Positions 46,906-57,266 of a stretch of 64,000 bases of DNA are shown piece after piece. A program made the translations under genes and the position numbers. Source of the stretch: Carettochelys insculpta (Eukaryota; Chordata; Testudines; Carettochelyidae); the NCBI RefSeq assembly GCF_033958435.1, contig NC_134137.1, positions 122,424,001 through 122,488,000 of the forward strand. The letters are read 5' to 3'. The notes below the pieces were generated by a model. That model searched no databases. It was not told where the DNA came from and was given only the letters and a program-made list of their open reading frames with translations. How positions within the stretch are numbered: position 1 is the stretch's first letter; every line of letters begins with the position of its first letter.

Positions 46906-47615
46906 AGCTGCGTCTACACGTGCACGCTACTTCGAAGTAGCGGCAGTAACTTCGAAATAGTGCCCGTCACGTCTACACGTGTTGGGCGCTATTTCGAAGT
47001 TGAAATCGACGTTAGGCGGCGAGACGTCGAAGTCGCTAACCCCATGAGGGGATGGGAATAGCGCCCTACTTCGACGTTCAACATCGAAGTAGGGACGTGT
47101 AGACGATCCGCGTCCCGCAACATCGAAATAGCGGGGTCCTCCATGGCGGCCATCAGCTGGGGGGTTGAGAGATACTCTCTCTCCAGCCCTTGCGGGGCTC
47201 TGTGGTCACCGTGGGCAGCAGCCCTTAGCCCAGGGCTTCTGGCTGCTGCTGCTGCAGCTGGGGGTCCGTGCTGCATATACAGGGTCTGCAACTAGTTGTT
47301 GGCTCTGTGTATCTTGCACTGTTTAATGAAAGTGTGTCTGGGAGGGGCCCTTTAAGGGAGCGACTTGCTGTTGAGTCCGCCCCGTGACCCTGTCTGCAGC
47401 TGTGCCTGGCTCCCTTATTTCGATGTGTGCTACTTTGGCGTGTAGACGTTCCCTCGCTGTGCCTATTTCGATGTTGGGCTGAGCAACGTCGAAGTTGAAC
47501 ATCGATGTTGCCAGCCCTGGAGGACGTGTAGACGTTATTCATCGAAATAGCCTATTTCGATGTCGCAACATCGAAATAAGCTATTTCGAAGTTGGGTGCA
47601 CGTGTAGACGTAGCC
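46906..47615 (-). mobile_element. 710-bp Harbinger MITE, copy 4
   Basis: The ends AGCTGCGTCTACACGTGCACG and CACGTGTAGACGTAGCC are flanked by TCA (46903-46905, 47616-47618). Removing it restores a continuous Penelope GIY-YIG frame (GHS|VADLR). The transposase start relic is on the minus strand at 47269-47225, with its Met codon mutated to Thr. It is one base shorter than the other three copies. Confidence 0.88.
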
Positions 47616-47981
47616 TCAGTGGCGGATTTAAGGGTGACAGACTTGAAAAAAAGAAATTTCAAAACTCAAAGGGAAAGAGAAATCTCTGAGCTACAATTTA
47701 TTTGCAAATTTGACTCGATTAACCAAGGATTAAACAGAGACTGGAAATGGCTCAGCTTACAAAGGCAGCTTCTCTGCCCTGGGTGTTAATATCTCCCTAT
47801 TAGACTCTGAGAAAGGCTCACATCCCCCTGTCTGATCTGACTTGTTTTTTCCTCTTTTGATAAATACTGTTGATACTGGGCCATTTCCACCTTGCTGAAT
47901 AGACCTTGTCAGCTCTGGCCCTCTTTTACTGGGACCCCACTCTTTAAATACCCCTCTGAAACCACCCTCCTCCCCATGCAT

Positions 47982-48019
47982 CTGATGAAGCGGGTCTTTG
48001 CCCATGAAAGCTTATGCTC
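47982..48019 (+). ncRNA. Hammerhead-like core in the Penelope tail
   Basis: The order CTGATGA (47982-47988), a hairpin of GCGGG/CCCAT type, GAAA (48006-48009), a mini-hairpin GCTTATGC and then TC matches the order of a type I hammerhead core (CUGANGA, helix II, GAAA, short helix III, UH). Hammerhead motifs are known in Penelope-like elements. Against this, there is one extra A between CTGATGA and helix II, helix II has a mismatch, and helix I pairing is not evident. Activity is unproven. Confidence 0.35.
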
Positions 48020-48075
48020 CAAAATGTCTGTTAGTCTATAAGGTGCCACCAGACTTCTTGTTGTTCTTCCAGGCA

Positions 48076-49017
48076 AGGGTAGGGCTGGCGTAGCCTAGAG
48101 GAAAGTGTATGAGTGGCAAAAAGGCTGATGCTGTCAGAAGCTGACACACTGCTGAAAGAGACTTGCTCTTGCTGCAGGCAATGGTATGAAGTTGGTTAAA
48201 GGCCTGGCTTCCCCAAGAACTGTCATAAAATACCCTCTTGCATAACTCAGATTTGCTATAGATGCTCGACAACTTCAGCTAGAAACCTGATACCCTTCCT
48301 GCAGAAATTCTTAGGGGGTTATTCAGCTTCAGGCCAATTAACACCTTGTCTTTCTTTACGGCATTAAACATCCTGCTGCTTTACATATCATTGATGACAT
48401 ATTTACACCTTGAGTTTGAATAGCAGCAATCCTCACATTTGAACTGAACAGCTAATAAAACCCTATATCTCTCAATCTCAGCAATTCCTAACTATACTCC
48501 TTTTCTACAACAACACTTTGCATAAACAGACATTTAAAAAGTGTTGTCATTTGTAATGAAGTAATGCCGTTAGTTCTGCCAGAGATTTGTCTACAAATTA
48601 TGCTGTATATTTTAGACACCTGAATCACTGGGTATTTTAATACTCCAAAACTTTCATATAACTTTAAGAGAAAAAGCCTGAGAAACAAATTCTCTAAACT
48701 GGTAAAACCGGACATCCTGTGACAGGAAAGAGCGTAATTTATGTCTTGCTTGCTTCATGCTTGGACTTGAATGTTCTAAACCACTTCTCTGAGAGGGGTT
48801 TTTTATAACCACTGAACATCCCAGTCACCTATGTGATCAAATATCATCCGCAGCTGGGTCATTTCAATGTCAGTGAAGACCGACAGGGAAGTGTATTATT
48901 TCTGTGAGGAGGTAGGGGAGACAGATGAGCGGTTTCTATAGAAGAGTGGCAGAAATCAGTGTCATTTTCAATAGTTAGTTTAAGTTACGAATCTAGGAGA
49001 AAGAAAAAAGATAAGAC
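48076..49017. other. Non-coding, no recognised repeat
   Basis: No supportable feature. Confidence 0.45.
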
Positions 49018-49629
49018 TAGGGTGACCACATTGCCCTGTGGCAAATACGGGACACCAGCCTCCAGGGACTGGGGGCTGCTGTCCCACATCAGGGCTCCTT
49101 GGTGATGGGGGCTGCTGCCCCATGGTGAGGTACTGGAGATGGGGGCTCCACAGCCTCCCAATGAGAGGGAGTGGAGGATGGGGGCTCCACAAGCTCCTGG
49201 TGGGGGTGGGTGCTGAAAATAGGGGCTCTGCAGCCTTTTCGCAGAGCGAGGGCCAGGGAACGCAGCACCTGCCCTGTGTGAGAGATCCCTGGAAGCAGGG
49301 CCTGCCACTCAGGGGAAGGGGGTTGCTGCCCCACAGAGGAACTTCCCCACAGCAGGAGCTGCCTTCCCAAGGCACAGGAGGCCAAGGAATGAGGCAGCCA
49401 CTCTATGGTGAAGCTCACTGACAGAGGGGGCTTTCACTGTGGTGTGCCAGGGAATGGGGCAGCTGCCCCACAGAGGAGCTCCCCTGCAGCAGGAGCTGCT
49501 GCCCCCAGACACCGGGTGGTGGGACACAGGATCTGGGCAAAATATGGGACTATTTGCACATTTTCATTAAAAGTTGGGACACCTGTGAGACAGCTTAAAT
49601 AAGGGACTGTCCCAGTAAAATGGTCAACC
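49018..49629. mobile_element. GGGTGACCA-type hAT element, copy 2
   Basis: The left end is TAGGGTGACCACATTGCCCTG. The right end is GGACTGTCCCAGTAAAATGG followed by TCAACC. Outside them GATAAGAC and GACAAGAG agree at 6 of 8 positions. The interior (about 49060-49510) is GC-rich sequence that gives overlapping open frames on both strands without family resemblance. Confidence 0.6.
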
Positions 49630-49898
49630 TCGACAAGAGAGCCCACACGTTCTGACAAAGGCCGTACTTTCGAAATGGTCAGCAGCCCCCTTCACAAAGT
49701 TGAGGAGGACAGTCACGTTCTGAATGTTTGTCCACATTTGGAAGCAGAGGGACCAACAGACTTGCCAACCCCCTGGGCAGGGTTGGGGGCAGGCCCCATG
49801 CTTCTGGATGGAGCGGGGCCTTGGGCAGAAGGGGCGAGGCGGGGGCAGCCAGCCCCCAGAGCTGCCTGGGCCACACTGTGTTCTGCTCCACTGTGTGT

Positions 49899-49933
<35 letters not shown>

Positions 49934-52900
49934 CACACACACACACACAAAAGCCAGCTCTCAGGGCTGCCCAGACCATGCCGTACAGGGCTCCAGAGTG
50001 GTTTATAGAGCCCAGGGCTCCGGACGCTGCTCCTACCACAGTAATGGCAGCCAGGAGCCTCAGGCCTTTTTGGATCACTGGGCCCCAGGCAGTTGCCCCT
50101 TTTCATGCTCGACCCTCCACCTCAAAAATCAGTGGGCCTGTTAGGAGGAGATGTCAAGACGAAGTCAGGATTAACCCGTCTAAACTGAGGTACTAGGTAC
50201 CTCCATCCGCGCTAAGGGTAAGGTAGTGGTGACATGCGGTAGCTAGTCTCCCAGTAAATTTCAACTTCTCGAGAGACGAGACAAACCCCAAATATACAAG
50301 GCAACACACCTGTTCAGAGACCCATCGGAGCCACGAACAAATTCCGTACTGACACCATTTTGAAAGCCATCTTGATATATCCAAATACACCTAGTTGGCT
50401 GCAGGATCACAGAACTCAGTAAAATTGGTCTTCTGAGAACTTGGATAGTCCCATCAGGAAAACCTACTAGGAGCAGGAGAAAGTGAGAAAAGTAAGAAGC
50501 TAGTGGATAGAGAACTAGACTGGGGCTTAGGAGACCTGGTTTCTATTCCTGGCTCTATCACTAGCCTTTTGGGTGGCCTTAGCAAGCCATTCTCTGAACC
50601 TCATATTCTTCATCTGTAAAATAGAGGAAATACTGACTTTCTTTGTAAAGTGCTTTGAAATCTACTGATGAAAAGTGCTGTTTTGCTGTACGGTGCTAAA
50701 TGTTTTAATTGACCTCTGCTGGGGTGGTTGAGCATGGTCAGGAAGAAACCGAAATGGCGTATTTCAGAAAGAGTCGTATCATTATTTGCAGTTCCCAGTC
50801 CTTCAGTACTCAAAACTCTGTCAGACGTGGGGAGCGCTGACCAGTCCTGTGCTTGAAGCACAGTGGTTGAGGGTAGGCATCAGTTAGTATGGCATCATTA
50901 GAAAAAAAAGTAGCGTATGTCAGCAATAGTAATAACTGGTGCAAAGCGTCCACTAAACTGAATATTTTGCAGATCTCAGGCTATTTAAAATGCCGGTGAT
51001 GAATATATACCTTTCAAGTGGAGGAAGTCCCTGGGTGATTTACAAAACAGTGGTAACAGTGGCCGATTGCAATCATTACTTTTAGGTCTACTTTTAGGTC
51101 AGATTAACATGGAAAGTACAAGCAAGCCTCATACCCTGCATTGGTACAGAAATCACTTTTGCACTAAGTATCCAAATTCATAAGAAGGAGTGGGATTTTT
51201 CCCTCCATGACAGCCCCTTTATGCTGCTGTGTTAGCATACAACAAGGACTGCAGGAGCTCTGAATCCGGGTGGGGAAGGGTCCTCCCAGTGCAGGCTTTG
51301 CATACAGACATTTATGCTGCCCTGCGTGACCACGCACTCTAGGAACTATGTTGGGGGTGGAAGCATGCCACAGGGCAACATGGCAATTCTGAGTAGCAAT
51401 GCCACCCGTAGGCAGTTGGGGACAGGCTGCTATAACGTAGGCAGCCTTATGCAGAGAGTGGTCTAAGGCAATGTCTACTCTAGGGACCTTAACAGCGACA
51501 TTCTGCGGCAGCTGTCCCCTGTAAGGTCTCCCGTGCAGCTCTATGCCAACAGGAGAGCAGTCCCCCAACAGCAAACTTAAAGTGCCCCGATACATGGCCT
51601 TGTTACATCTGTGGGAAATGTTCTCCTGCTGCCAACCTAGCACCATCCTCATCAGTGCTTCTGTTCATCTAACATGCCAATAAGGGGGTTGGGGGGGTGG
51701 TTCATACCCCTGAACTACGAAAGTGCTGGTGTAACATAGCATACATTATTCCACAGGCCTCACCATCCCAGAATTGGGAGGCTGCATACACAGCTGAAGC
51801 CCAGCCATAGCTCTTCCTCCCCTGGGGTGCAAGGATTATGTCTCTCATCTACAGTGCAACAATTGTACTTGGGAATCCCTCAGAGAAAGGCACCGCCTGG
51901 TTTTATAGTGAGCGATCTGCAGTCACCTTGAGCATGTGGTGTAGTTGAATTCCTGTCCCAGTACAGTAGAGCTCCCATGACATGTGTGCAACTCTTCTGT
52001 TTCATCAGCAAGTCACAAATCTTGACAACAGGCCAAGCGACCTGGTTTGATGACACAGAACTTTGCCAGAGCTCTCTCTCTAACCACAAGGTGGCAGCAG
52101 AGCTCCCTTGCAGCCCTTACATTATCCTCTGGCCCTTAGAGATCCCTGTGTGGCAGGAAGACCTACAATATTATCCTAAAGAGAAATCCTCCTCAGGGCC
52201 AATTGAGGGGTGGGGAGGAGAAAAGGGGGTCAAGACCCTGGCCTCAAGCTCAAAGGGGGTCTCAAATTTAGACACTTGTTAATTTTTTGGCGTTTGATAC
52301 CTTGTTTTATGTACATTCCTCAACAATTAACGCATTTGTACAGTAAAAGGCTAGAAAGCATTTGTTAAACAAAAAATATTCAGATAATGTCTCAGTCTAT
52401 TATGAGTAGGTCCCACAAAAGCTGGAAGTGGCCCGAGCCTCTCTGAACCTCTGCGAGGTTCTTGCTCCCCCCTTCCTGCTCCCCAGCCACATCACCAGAG
52501 CTGCTGTACACAAAGCTAAGTTTTTGGGTGTACAGGAGTTCCATATACTTTGCATGAATGCCTGCTATCATGCCTCTCCCCCATTGGTTTCAAGGTCATC
52601 TCTGTACCAGCAGCAGGATGGGATAAACAGAGGGACAGTGGTTATAACATGTAGGCCTTAAAGTGCTCCACTACTGTATTTTTTTTTTCTAAGACAGCAT
52701 AGCTGAAAAGAAATGGATATTGTACTGCATCCCGCACATCTGGCTGTCAGTGTAGTTACATTGCTGGGCTTCCCATGTTTTATTTACTTCCCAACGGAGT
52801 TTGATTTTTACTTTGCAGAGCAGGTCTTCCCCATATCGGCTTGCCTGCCAGTAGCAACCACCCACGTTGGCAGCCTATTAAACTCCTGTAGCATTTTGAC

Positions 52901-53189
52901 AATGTTCCAGAGGAACATTAAACATTCTCAGAGCTGCTTGAGGGGAAACATTTACAAGAAAATGTTCTCCATGCTTAATTATTCCCTGCATCTTTGTAGG
53001 CGATTTAGAATCCATTGATCCCAGTGCCAATAAGTGATTTCTCTTTAAACTACCTAATACTTTGAAGCACAATTTCACTGTCAAATTTATGCCCATTGCA
53101 CAGCTAGCAGAGTTCTGTATTTTAGTCATGCATACAAAAGTCATTCTGTTTGTTCTCTTAAGTAGCTGTGATGTGACAGCTCAACACTC
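49630..53189. other. Mostly unassigned non-coding DNA
   Basis: It includes a (CA)n tract at 49899-49949 and an unclassified GC-rich repeat near 49750-50110 that ends in CCCCAGGCAGTTGCCCC. A GGCAATGTCTAC string near 51466 could be a worn Harbinger-type terminus. No exon is supported. Confidence 0.35.
49899..49949. repeat. (CA)n microsatellite
   Basis: About 25 CA units with one G interruption. It accounts for the CVCVCV and HTHTHT frames on either strand. Confidence 0.95.
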
Positions 53190-53270
53190 TAGCTGGTGCT
53201 TGGTCCTGCCATGAGTGCAGGGGACTGGATTTGATGGCCTCTTGAAACTCGTTCCAGTCCTGTGAATCTT
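53190..53270 (+). mobile_element. SINE/CR1 3' tail fragment
   Basis: TTGGTCCTGCCATGAGTGCA, GGGGACTGGATTTGATGGCC and the following TTCCAGTCCTGTGAATCTTC are the 3' tail shared by turtle Pol III/SINEs and CR1. The head is absent. Confidence 0.6.
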
Positions 53271-53415
53271 CTAGAAAAGCCTGTCTCAAAAACAACCTGT
53301 GACTATTTTAATGCATGTGCTAATTTACTGCCCTCCAGTGGAATCTGGATCAATTTTAGGAGTGCTTGTTTTGAATGTCAACTCTAGTTTTGCGCTGTGC
53401 AAAGGCTTTGTCATT

Positions 53416-53806
53416 GGCTTTGTCTACATTCGAAGCATCTGCTGACAGAAGTTACTGTCGACCAAGAAACCTTAATGGAACCTCTGTCAACAGATTGCAT
53501 CTACACACCACCTGCCCCGTCGACAAAGCACTGCCAGCCTGCACTGCCCTCTGGTGCCAGAAAGCAGAATGACAGCTCTGCAAACTGGGCTGCCCAGCAA
53601 CCGGAACCCCTCACTGTCAACAGAAGTGTCTACACTGTACATCTTTGTCTACACCAGCCCCTTCCTTTCAGAAGGCGCATGGTAACGAGCGAGTTGGGAA
53701 GATGCTAATGAGCTTATTAGCATAGTGGCGGTTGCATGAATGGCGCACTACCCGTGCAGATGGAGACCTTTCAAAAGGACCCCGCTGGACTTCGAAAGCC
53801 CCTTCT
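53416..53806. mobile_element. Two adjacent Harbinger-type MITE relics
   Basis: GGCTTTGTCTACAT at 53416 (after ATT) opens a segment with CTGTCGAC/TGTCAACAG palindromes like the MITE at 31159. A second terminus-like TTTGTCTACACCAG near 53646 opens a segment with ATGCTAATGAGC/TTATTAGCAT like the MITE at 35039. Neither has a clean right end. Confidence 0.5.
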
Positions 53807-53886
53807 TCCTATTTGGTTTTAGGGTATGAAGTGGGAGTGTGTGGAGGAGAAGGAATGAAGGGTTAAAAGAGTGTAAGGCCTATGAC

Positions 53887-54239
53887 TAGGGTGACCATCC
53901 ATCCCATATTAGGCAGGCTGGTCCCGTATTTGAGACACCAGAAAGGCATCCTGATTTATTTTTTAAAAGAGACCAGTCCTCTGGCCCTCCTCCACCCCCA
54001 CCTTTTCTGCCAGCAGCTGCTGGCGAGTCACTTCCCTGAGCCTCTGGGAAGCAGGGGAAGCGCTGGCGGCTGTGGCTTCCCCAGAGATCCAGGGGATTGC
54101 CCAAAGCTGCGGCTTCCCTAGGGCTCTGGGGAGGGCCAGCAGCTGCTGGTCCTTCACAGCTCCCCGGGCTTGGAGGAGCCACCCCACCCCCACATATCTC
54201 CTTGGCCCATATTTGGGACAGGAAGATATGGCCACCCTA
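53887..54239. mobile_element. GGGTGACCA-type hAT element, copy 3
   Basis: It starts TAGGGTGACCATCC and ends GGCCACCCTA. The flanks CCTATGAC (53879-53886) and CCTGTGAC (54240-54247) match at 7 of 8 bases, indicating an 8-bp hAT-type duplication. It is non-coding. Confidence 0.7.
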
Positions 54240-54247
54240 CCTGTGAC

Positions 54248-55514
54248 CCACAATATGTGGTAAAGGAGGAGGTAAGGGCATCCGGAGCAGGGTGAGCCTG
54301 GAAAAGGATATGTTCTATGTTAAATAGGCTCACTATTATCCTGTGGTCCTCTATCCACCAAAGAAATAGGCAATAGCCCTACCAATGAATACGATCTCTC
54401 TTCAGAAGTTTGCACACTTTAATCTCACAGATGGTGGGAAAGAGTTTTCCCATTCAGGGAAAATATTCAAGATTTAAAAAAAAATATTCCTTTCGTGAGC
54501 TGTAGCAGAAGGTAAAAATCATTTGCAAACCAACCAACAGAAAAAAAACTGGTTAAGATTAACCTAAACAATTTGTTTCAATTTGGATGATTTTTAGGTT
54601 TTGTACTATATTAACTCAAATTTAATAAAAAGTTGTTCTGAACTAGGAAAAAATTGAATCTTTTCTTCTTTTAGAATTTATCAAAATAGGACATTTCAAA
54701 ACATTTTCCCCAAAAATAAATGAAGCTGAGAAATTTATCTGAACCAGACCTTGCCTGCAAACAGATTTAGTTTTGATGAAGCAGCATTTTTTCTGCCAGA
54801 AAACAAGTTCAGCAAAAACTCCTGGTCAGCTCTTATTAAATTATTTTATTGCTATGCCTATTGGCCCCAAGCAGTTAGCCAATTGTTAGTGAAAACTGAT
54901 GATCGAATCGGGTATTTCTCTGGTGCAATCCTGTTTATTTACAAAGAATGGACGTGGAGTTCTATTTATCTGGTGCCCTAAAGGTATCGGTGTAGCCAAA
55001 AGAATCACAGGCAGCAGCCAGCTGCCTGAATACGAACCAGGGGGTCTGGGTGGGTTTGTATTCAAGCGTCTAGCTCAAGCTGCAACCTGTGCAACCCGAC
55101 ATTACACTGCTGCTTTTAGTGTGCTAGCTCAGAGAGTTAGTGCACATCTGGATTCCTGAGCTGGGAGGCATGCTGCCATCTGCAGCAGAGATACACCTTT
55201 CCAGTTCCTCCACGACCTCCTGCAGGCACCCACATCAACAGTGCCATTAGCTTCAGTGAGAAAGGCTGTGGTGACTCTCTGTGAAGCCTGGTGACACTAT
55301 TCAGACATAAGGGGCTGGTGACAGGGGGTTTTAGCCGGCAGAGGCACATCTACATGGCTTGTTTACTGCCGGCAGCAGCCACTGCCGGCAAGGAGATCTC
55401 GTGTGGCTACGGTAATCAGCCATGCAATTATGCTAATGCGCAGCCATTTGCAATGGCGAGACTGCTCATTTCCATAAAGCTGCCGGCACCACAGGTCCAA
55501 GTAGACCCAGCTAC
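54248..55514. other. Non-coding; possible MITE relic at its end
   Basis: Near 55330-55515 GCCGGCAG palindromes and a CAAGTAGACCCAGCTAC end suggest a worn Harbinger-type MITE. Otherwise nothing is recognised. Confidence 0.35.
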
Positions 55515-55714
55515 AGAGGTAGCGGTATTAGTCTGAATCTTCACGAAACAAAAGAGCAGTCCTGTAGCACTTTGAAGACTAATGAAATAATTTATTAGGT
55601 GATGGGCTTTCATGGGACAGACCCACTTCTTCAGATCTGGAGATAGTGCTGTACTGGAAATGTGTTATTTTGTTAGTCTTTAAAGTGCTACAGGACTGCT
55701 GCTTTTTTGTTTTA
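55515..55714. repeat. Foldback element, copy 3
   Basis: The left arm carries GTCCTGTAGCACTTTGAAGA and ATTTATTAGGTGATGGGC. The right arm mirrors it (TTTGTTAGTCTTTAAAGTGC, TACAGGACTGC). The minus strand of the left arm has CTGAAGAAGTGGGTCTGTCC followed by CATGAAAGC. The right arm lacks the central stem-loop half. Confidence 0.65.
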
Positions 55715-57166
55715 TGTTGCACTAAGACACCAGTATGTTCCTTTGCCGTATTCCCAGCCCTGCTCGCCCACACAGCTTGGTATATCATTTTAGATTTCCA
55801 GCTCGAAAGACCATTGTGCTACCACGGAACCACCAGGCAGCTCAATCTACAGAAATAACACACCCTATTCAAACTCAGTTATACAAAGAAGATGTCTTTC
55901 TTTCAAGGGGTGTTGTAATAGTCTCTTTTATCTGCGAACACGTGGCCCTGCTTTTCTGAATCACTGAGTGTGTGAAGATCTCATTGACTTCAGTAGGATT
56001 AGAAGGTGCTCATCACATCTGAAAATTAAGCCAAAGTACAGTCAGACTCTGCCTAACATATTTGATTCGTTACATCTGTGGGAAAGATTGATCTGAATGT
56101 AACTGCTTCAATGTTGCTTAATGTATTTGTACAAGGAGGAAAAAATGCAGATCCAGGACTGCTCCAGCAACCACCCCATTTAAATGTTGGCATCTTAATA
56201 GAATGTTAGCACTTCAAAGAACACTGCTGTGTTCTGCCTTAGCAGGCTTCAGCGACACAGTGGTTGGTATCATAATGGCAATAAGTGAGACAATCATTTG
56301 GGTGGTTTTCATATACTATGCAAAGCAGAATTAACCTGAACTATGGAGCTGTGACCAGCGTAGCTGTAATGTATATACTGGGGCTGCAAACTTCTCACCA
56401 CAGCAAGAAACAAGGTATTTAGGCATTATCTGGCCTTGATTTCTGGAATAATTTGCCAGTGCTAAGCTGATATTTTGAACCTGTAACAACAGTTAGTGCT
56501 TATTTAAAAGGCCAAAATATGCAGCAAACCTTAGTACAAATTTATTTAAGGTCACCATTGAATTTCCTCTGAGTGTATTCCTTCGACACAGCTCTGAATT
56601 TCTTTGCTTTGTGCTTGTCTGTGCATTACCCACAGTGTTATACAACGTATAGTGTTAGCCAAATCTTGTAGGGTACCAAAAACCTTCTAATCCCTGAATT
56701 TTAAGGGAGCTGAGGTGCTTGGCACTTTAAGAATTAGGCCTTATAAAAGAAACCAACCAAGTGGTTTAGTGGAGCTTACATGTTTATTAATAGTCAAAGT
56801 CAGCTTAACCATGTAAATTCAGATTTATTGCACATCTTATTAGCTGACATTTAGAAATCACAAAGCCCACTAAAGAAATATTAAGGAAGGATTATATTGT
56901 TGTTTAGTTTATTTAAATTTCTTTAAACCAGCTTTCCACCCACCTACCCAGATGGAAAGTACTATGTATTGCAAATATGCAAAAGAGCTTCTGAAATCTG
57001 TTTTTTTTTAACCCCAAGCAGAAGTTACAGCTTTTAGTCCACAATAAAATTCTATAAATGAGATTCTTCATTCTTAGCTACTGGCTTATCACGACCTTCA
57101 GCTATAATATCAGCAAAAAACAAGGTAATAGAAGGGTTGAGAATATTTTAATAGATGGCAACAAGA
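55715..57166. other. Non-coding, no recognised repeat
   Basis: AT-rich sequence; no supportable feature. Confidence 0.45.
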
Positions 57167-57266
57167 AGTCCTTTGGCACCTTATAGACTAATAGACTGTT
57201 CATCTATAAGGTGCCAAGGACTTATTGTTGTTTTTGAAGATACAGACTAACTCGGTTACCTCTCTG
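57167..57266. repeat. Short foldback of PLE tails, copy 4
   Basis: ACAAGAAGTCCTTTGGCACC and TTATAGACTAATAGAC are mirrored by CTATAAGGTGCCAAGGACTT. The tail ATACAGACTAACTCGG follows. The central stem-loop is deleted. Confidence 0.65.

Larger units (their letters stand above)
46130..48075 (+). pseudogene. Penelope-like element, GIY-YIG endonuclease end, split by a MITE
   Basis: The open frame 46346-46960 encodes the C-terminal part of a Penelope-like retroelement. A linker reads KSTPLTTTYSPHLRPLQHII. The GIY-YIG domain follows with CTSTNIIYAIMCQQC, AIYIGQTEQSLRKRINGHK. After a frameshift near 46865 comes KPVGEHINLPGHS. A 711-bp-type MITE (46906-47615) interrupts here. Skipping it continues VADLRVTDLKKRNFK and LQFICKFDSINQGLN to about 47735. 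The 3' tail carries CTGATGA and GAAAGCTTATGCTC (47982-48019) and ends near 48075. The GIY-YIG domain would nick target DNA for copying. The reverse transcriptase is not present intact upstream, so the element is inactive. Confidence 0.8.

Noticed and set aside
49675..50196. Overlapping long frames with HTHTHT or VCVCVC runs
   Set aside because: They result from the (CA)n tract being open in several frames. There is no homology beyond the repeat.
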